From positions 7,626,001 to 7,690,000 of the forward strand of contig NC_135121.1 of the NCBI RefSeq assembly GCF_050908995.1: 64,000 nucleotides of DNA, in the 5' to 3' direction. A program made the translations under genes and the position numbers. Origin of the DNA: Andrena cerasifolii (Eukaryota > Arthropoda > Insecta > Hymenoptera > Andrenidae). Each line of letters begins with the position of its first letter. Within the stretch, counting starts at the first letter, position 1. The notes under the pieces were generated by a model. It was not told the DNA's origin, did not search any database, and was given only the letters and a program-made list of their open reading frames with translations. This document shows, in pieces, positions 59,782 through 64,000 of the stretch.

Positions 59782-60744
59782 TAGGGTAACCTCGGGTAAG
59801 CCCATGATAGTTTTAAAATTTGTGTATTAATTGCTAATATTTACATATTCTGGAAGTGAATCTAGGATATAATGATAGGTCAGACATCAGAGAAACAAAT
59901 AATAGGTTAACAGAAATTTACTAAGTATATTTAATTGAAAATATACAAAATTAAGTTGTCATGACATACTCTGATTACTCCGTGATAGTACTCTGGTAAC
60001 TCCGTGATAGTTCTCGCTAGCCCGTGATATGGCTATCAGCTACTTTTTTTTATATGATTTACATTATTTTAAATTATTTTAAATTATTTTAAATTATATT
60101 AAAATATTTTACATTATTTTCCATTATTTTATATTATATTATTTTATATTATTTAATATTATTTTATATTATTTTATATTATTTTATATTATTTTATATT
60201 ATTTTACAATATTTTATATTATTTTATATCATTTCACATTATTTCTTATTATTTAACATAATCAATCGTTTCATGATCGTTAGATGTCTGAGACATAAGG
60301 AAACATTGTTTCTGGTATTGACCATGAAAATTTCTCAAACAGCGCAATCAGAAACGCAGTTTCAGGCACACGAAAAATAAGAATTTAGTCTCTTTTCATA
60401 AGCAAAAATAACACTGATGCCTTATTGTATGATAATTTCAAAAGTAGGACTTGTTAAAGTGTAATTTTACCATCACTTACATGCAGTTTGAACTTTTCAT
60501 TTATCTTCTAAACCACATATAATACATAAACTATAAAATTAATGCGCTGCTGGAACAAAATGCTCTCTCACTCTATCACACTAACTTCAATTGACTAATT
60601 ATTTTACCACAACATAAACTAGAAGATCAATGCTGTATGTTAATGTTTATTCCATTAAAATTGAGTCAGGCAATTTAGAGTTACAGATAGATGAAAAAGT
60701 ATCACGTAGTAACCTGTACCACGAACTTACCCGAGTTTACCCTA
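59782..60744. mobile_element. 1-kb TAGGGTAA element, copy 2
   Basis: Left end TAGGGTAACCTCGGGTAAGC; right end inverted TAGGGTAAACTCGGGTAAGT. Same orientation and layout as copy 1, with a shorter minisatellite (60056-60245) and without the nested TTAA insertion. Confidence 0.75.
60056..60245 (+). repeat. 10-bp tandem repeat, shorter array
   Basis: About 18 units of ATTTTAAATT / ATTTTATATT type in the same place inside copy 2 of the repeat element. Confidence 0.85.
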
Positions 60745-60788
60745 TATAGGAAAGCTTATTCTGAAGTGTTTATGAATTAAACCGTAGG

Positions 60789-61144
60789 TTAACCTTTAGA
60801 GGACCGGGATTTTTTCATTGAAATGGTAAATTTTAAATTTTAAGTCCCCAAAGGTTTAAGTCGACCCTGCCATCCGGCGTGGAGTTGAATTATTCGTCGG
60901 CCATTGGATTGACCCTTAACAGCCCCGCAGAATTATTTTTCTTATATTTTCCTTCTTTTCATTCGACCCTGTTTCGCAGTATGTCGTATCACGAAAATAG
61001 CATTCAGTAGTTTCGAACAAAACACGCAAAAGTATTTTTTTCAAATATGTAATAGAGTCACCAAGGAATTATTAAAGAGGAGTCTGCGAGACTCCACATC
61101 ACCGTTTATGTCACAAAGTGGCCACGACACCGGTTAGGGGTTAA
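60789..61144. mobile_element. Probable TTAA-flanked MITE
   Basis: TTAA at 60789-60792 and 61141-61144. Ends are TTAACCTTTAGAGGACCGG and, inverted, TTAACCCCTAACCGGTGTC. The terminal similarity is modest, so this is less sure than the other TTAA elements. Confidence 0.45.
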
Positions 61145-64000
61145 ACAAATCTTGATTATTCGCTTTCAGCGAGAGTTCTCACTGTTCGACTGCCATCCGT
61201 TTCTCGATCGAAGGTCGGGAACCGTGGCCCCCGTTGTGTGCGCCCCGGTTGAATGCGTTCGACGTCTATATCCGACCCGTGGCTCCTTTCTTCGTGGTCT
61301 CTTTTTCGTGGTAGCATCACCGCCGGCGGAAGCATTTTCGTATGACGTATACGAACGTATGCAACGGTACACGCACACGTTCCCTTAAACGGTGTCGAGT
61401 TACTCGTCAGCTCCGGACACAAAGCTTATGTAAGTACGCCAAGAAGCTTCGATCTTCGCGGCCATGGCCCACCTCCCTCGTCCTCCTGATAAACTTTCAG
61501 GCTACGAGCATACAACTTCCCCGCTAATTCCCACACACATTTCATGAAAAACACTGCCAACGTAAACCAGCAAAGTCTAATCCACTTTTACAAAGCTGCG
61601 TTTCTATATCTACATAATTGCAATTAACACCTTCCCATACGATTCTTCTCGTCACCCAGCGCGCCGGAGTTGGCTATTTAATTTCTACGGTGGGGCGTGC
61701 CATCAAGGATACCAATTAAGAGAAAACAAAAGTAGCCAACGTTGAATAAATTACGCGCGCACAGTTAAGCCTCGTTCACATTAGCCAAGTGAATTCAAGC
61801 TTCGAGGCTTCGGCGACTGCGCGAATCAGACAATCAGTGGTGGTTTTTAATTCCAGTATACATATGCATAATCTGTAGCACTATGTACTCGCGATTGCAA
61901 GGCGAAGGGTTAATATTTCGGTGGCGCAGAAACGGCTTCCCCTCGCGTTATATTTACACATTCTGAACCACCCTGCACGTCTCCCGCCAGACAGACGAAT
62001 TATTATAACTGACGACCTGTCTGTCGCAACTCCAACGCCCGAAAGACACGTCCAAAACGTGCATCACCCGACGCTCAGCCAAATGCGTCGCGACGCCATT
62101 TCTGTTTACCCGCGGCTCATCGTAACAGCCCTTGACCACGAATTTTATCGCGCGACATTAGCCGCGTTTTACGAGGAGATCAGTTCGCAGTATCATCCAC
62201 AGCCTGCGATGCTCAAAGAGAGAGAGAGGGGGAACGTATCTGGTGCCCCGTTCGTTTTAATAGATCGCGGAGAATACGGTGCGAGTGGAGGTGGCTTGAG
62301 CGTGAACCTCGCGCCACGGTAGGATTTATTCTCTTCCCGTGACTATAACTTAGAAGCGAGGGGGTCCCATAGCGGCAGCATTCCTCTCTCGCGTTTCCAA
62401 TTTATGGTAATATCGTCCGGCGTGATCTCCGCGGCGGAAGCACGCGCTGCTCGAGCTGATTCCCGATCGCCGGGATAGAGAATCAGTCGGGGCCATTACG
62501 ATATTCGGTGGGCTTGTAATGCGGACCATTAGAGAGATCGGAGGGGCCTGCGCGCGCGTATCGAGGGTGCATTCTGGGATGTTGGAGAGGAGATTTACGG
62601 TGGACGTCGGCTGGTCGTCGCTCCTCCTTCGAGACACGAAGGCTGCTTTGGCATGAAAATGCCGGCGTTTTCTGGCAGGCGAGCGCGCGCGGGCATTCTT
62701 CCGTGCGATTATTCCCGTCGAAACAAGTCGATCCGTCGGATGGAACGCCGTTCGTCTGGCTGGCCGCGACGCCGCGCGGCTCAGCCACCCCGCGCCTCGA
62801 TAGATCTTCTCCTCGGGCCGCTGGCTGCCAGGGCTATTCGTCTTTCGTTTCGTTATCCGTGTTACCTTTCGTAATTATCGCGCCGTTAATCTCAGACGGC
62901 CGCGGGGGATCCTGTTTCGAGCGACACCTTCGAATTAGTATGTTCAATTGGAGAGGGAGCCGCCGCGGAGGACCTTCTTCCGTTGGCATCGATTGAGATT
63001 AATTGACACGTTGCTTGTCGCCCTGACAATAAGTGGCGACTTAATGATTTGAGGAGAGGCTGAAAAGGGGCTCGGTGGAAACCTCCCCGAGTAGCCTGAA
63101 TACCAAATCACTGAAGCGGGAATGGAGGAATTAAGCTTCGTTTAAATACGACGAAGTAAGTTGCTTATGGATGGACATTTTATTCGGCGTTCTTGCAGCC
63201 TCGCGCTTAATTTATAGAGGACCATTCTGCTGAGTAATGGGGATTTTCGTGGAGCAGCTTGGCGTTTCGGGAAAGAATTCAGCTGGTTGCTATAAATCCG
63301 CGTCGATTCGGTTTTATCTGCTTCTTCATCTCGCCGACGATCGATTTGCATATATTTCGCTTTCAATGAAGGAAAGGACGCTAGTTGGGTGTTCCGGCGT
63401 CGGCGCGCAGATTAAATCTGTTTCGCGCCACGGGATCGATCAACCGATCGTTGACATGATTATTAACCGCGGTTTCACGTGTGCGGCAGAGGAATCGTGC
63501 CCCCGGTGGGGATCCGCCTTTACGAGGGAGGCTGGAAGAATAGAGGCGACAGACGGATCCGATGGCTTGTGTAACACGGTCTCGTAGAGACGAGGAAGAC
63601 TACCGAGTGGCAGGTTCAACGTAATCCGGATTAAAGCATTCCGGAACACCGAAAGCGTTTTAACGCTCTGGCCCTGTTGTCGGTCGACGCGGGGACTTCT
63701 GAGTTTACCTGCCGCGATTTTATCGCTCTGTCACTCGCTTAAGGGGGCCGGCTCATTTCTGTTATGGTCCGAATCGATCGGAGCGTCCCCAGTAAACAAA
63801 CGGACCCTAATGAAACTACCGCGGTCGATAAAAAGAACTTGTACAGAGATGACATCTCCCGGTACTCTGGGCAGACAAATTTTGTATGCATAGTTGCCAC
63901 ATGTTCTGTTCTCTCTGTCTCTGCCGCGCTGTTGCCGTAGATTTGTAGATTTTTATCGAGAAGTCTTGAAGGAATACAGCACGAGAGCTGCGTCTAGCGT
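61145..64000. other. Non-coding to right edge
   Basis: GC-moderate sequence with several chance frames (for example 61921-62322 and 63237-63587). None resembles the so C-terminus or any family I recognise. Confidence 0.4.

Noticed and set aside
61775..61830. Possible single end of a small element (TCACATTAGCCAAGTGAATTC)
   Set aside because: No inverted partner was found nearby, so no boundary could be supported.

Overview
The window looks like nuclear DNA of an insect. A hymenopteran is plausible but unproven. Genes are spliced with GT/AG introns, coding sequence is sparse, GC content varies, (GA)n tracts are frequent, and small DNA-transposon derivatives are everywhere. I saw no bacterial operon, CRISPR array, tRNA or rRNA.

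Two protein-coding genes are well supported, both on the + strand. The first (about 23.3-27.7 kb) has three exons whose splice phases match exactly. It encodes a protein of about 1046 residues: a long disordered S/T/Q/E/A-rich body followed by a Cys/Lys/Arg-rich tail with KKPPAKC-type repeats. I do not recognise its family. The second (about 33.6 kb to beyond the right edge) is the Six1/2-class homeobox gene sine oculis. Three coding exons (34700-34996, 37324-37585, 40374-40608) cover the N-terminal extension, the Six domain and the homeodomain. Its last coding exon is not visible, so the remaining 23.4 kb would all be intron 3. A TATA-like box and (GA)n tracts lie upstream of the first coding exon.

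Weaker coding candidates are a small ORF region at 22.3-22.75 kb (two competing frames, AATAAA downstream), a possible minus-strand terminal exon overlapping the start of the Cys/Lys-rich gene (23.3-23.66 kb), and a frame at 30.4-30.9 kb broken by two TGA codons but followed by AATAAA.

Most of the rest is transposon-derived. Elements flanked by TTAA (piggyBac-like) lie at 2.8, 8.1, 12.8, 15.5, 21.5, 49.3 and 60.8 kb, with a probable one at 20.2 kb. Others are hAT-type elements at 20.4 kb (nested in the 20.2 kb one) and 29.7 kb, a long-inverted-repeat element with a perfect 9-bp target duplication at 32.1 kb (Mutator-like), two copies with 3-bp duplications at 10.0 and 41.7 kb, a Tc1-like element at 58.0 kb, mariner relics at 2.1, 16.4, 28.4 and 58.7 kb, a pogo-like transposase fragment at 42.6 kb with a deletion derivative at 37.9 kb, a truncated LINE at 46.1 kb, a 1-kb repeat present at 48.3 and 59.8 kb with an internal 10-bp minisatellite, a further pair at 6.4 and 11.25 kb, and a 0.7-kb foldback in sine oculis intron 2.

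Region by region: 1-22 kb is intergenic and rich in MITEs; 22-28 kb is the orphan-gene block; 28-33.5 kb is intergenic; 33.5-64 kb is sine oculis, with introns loaded with mobile DNA.
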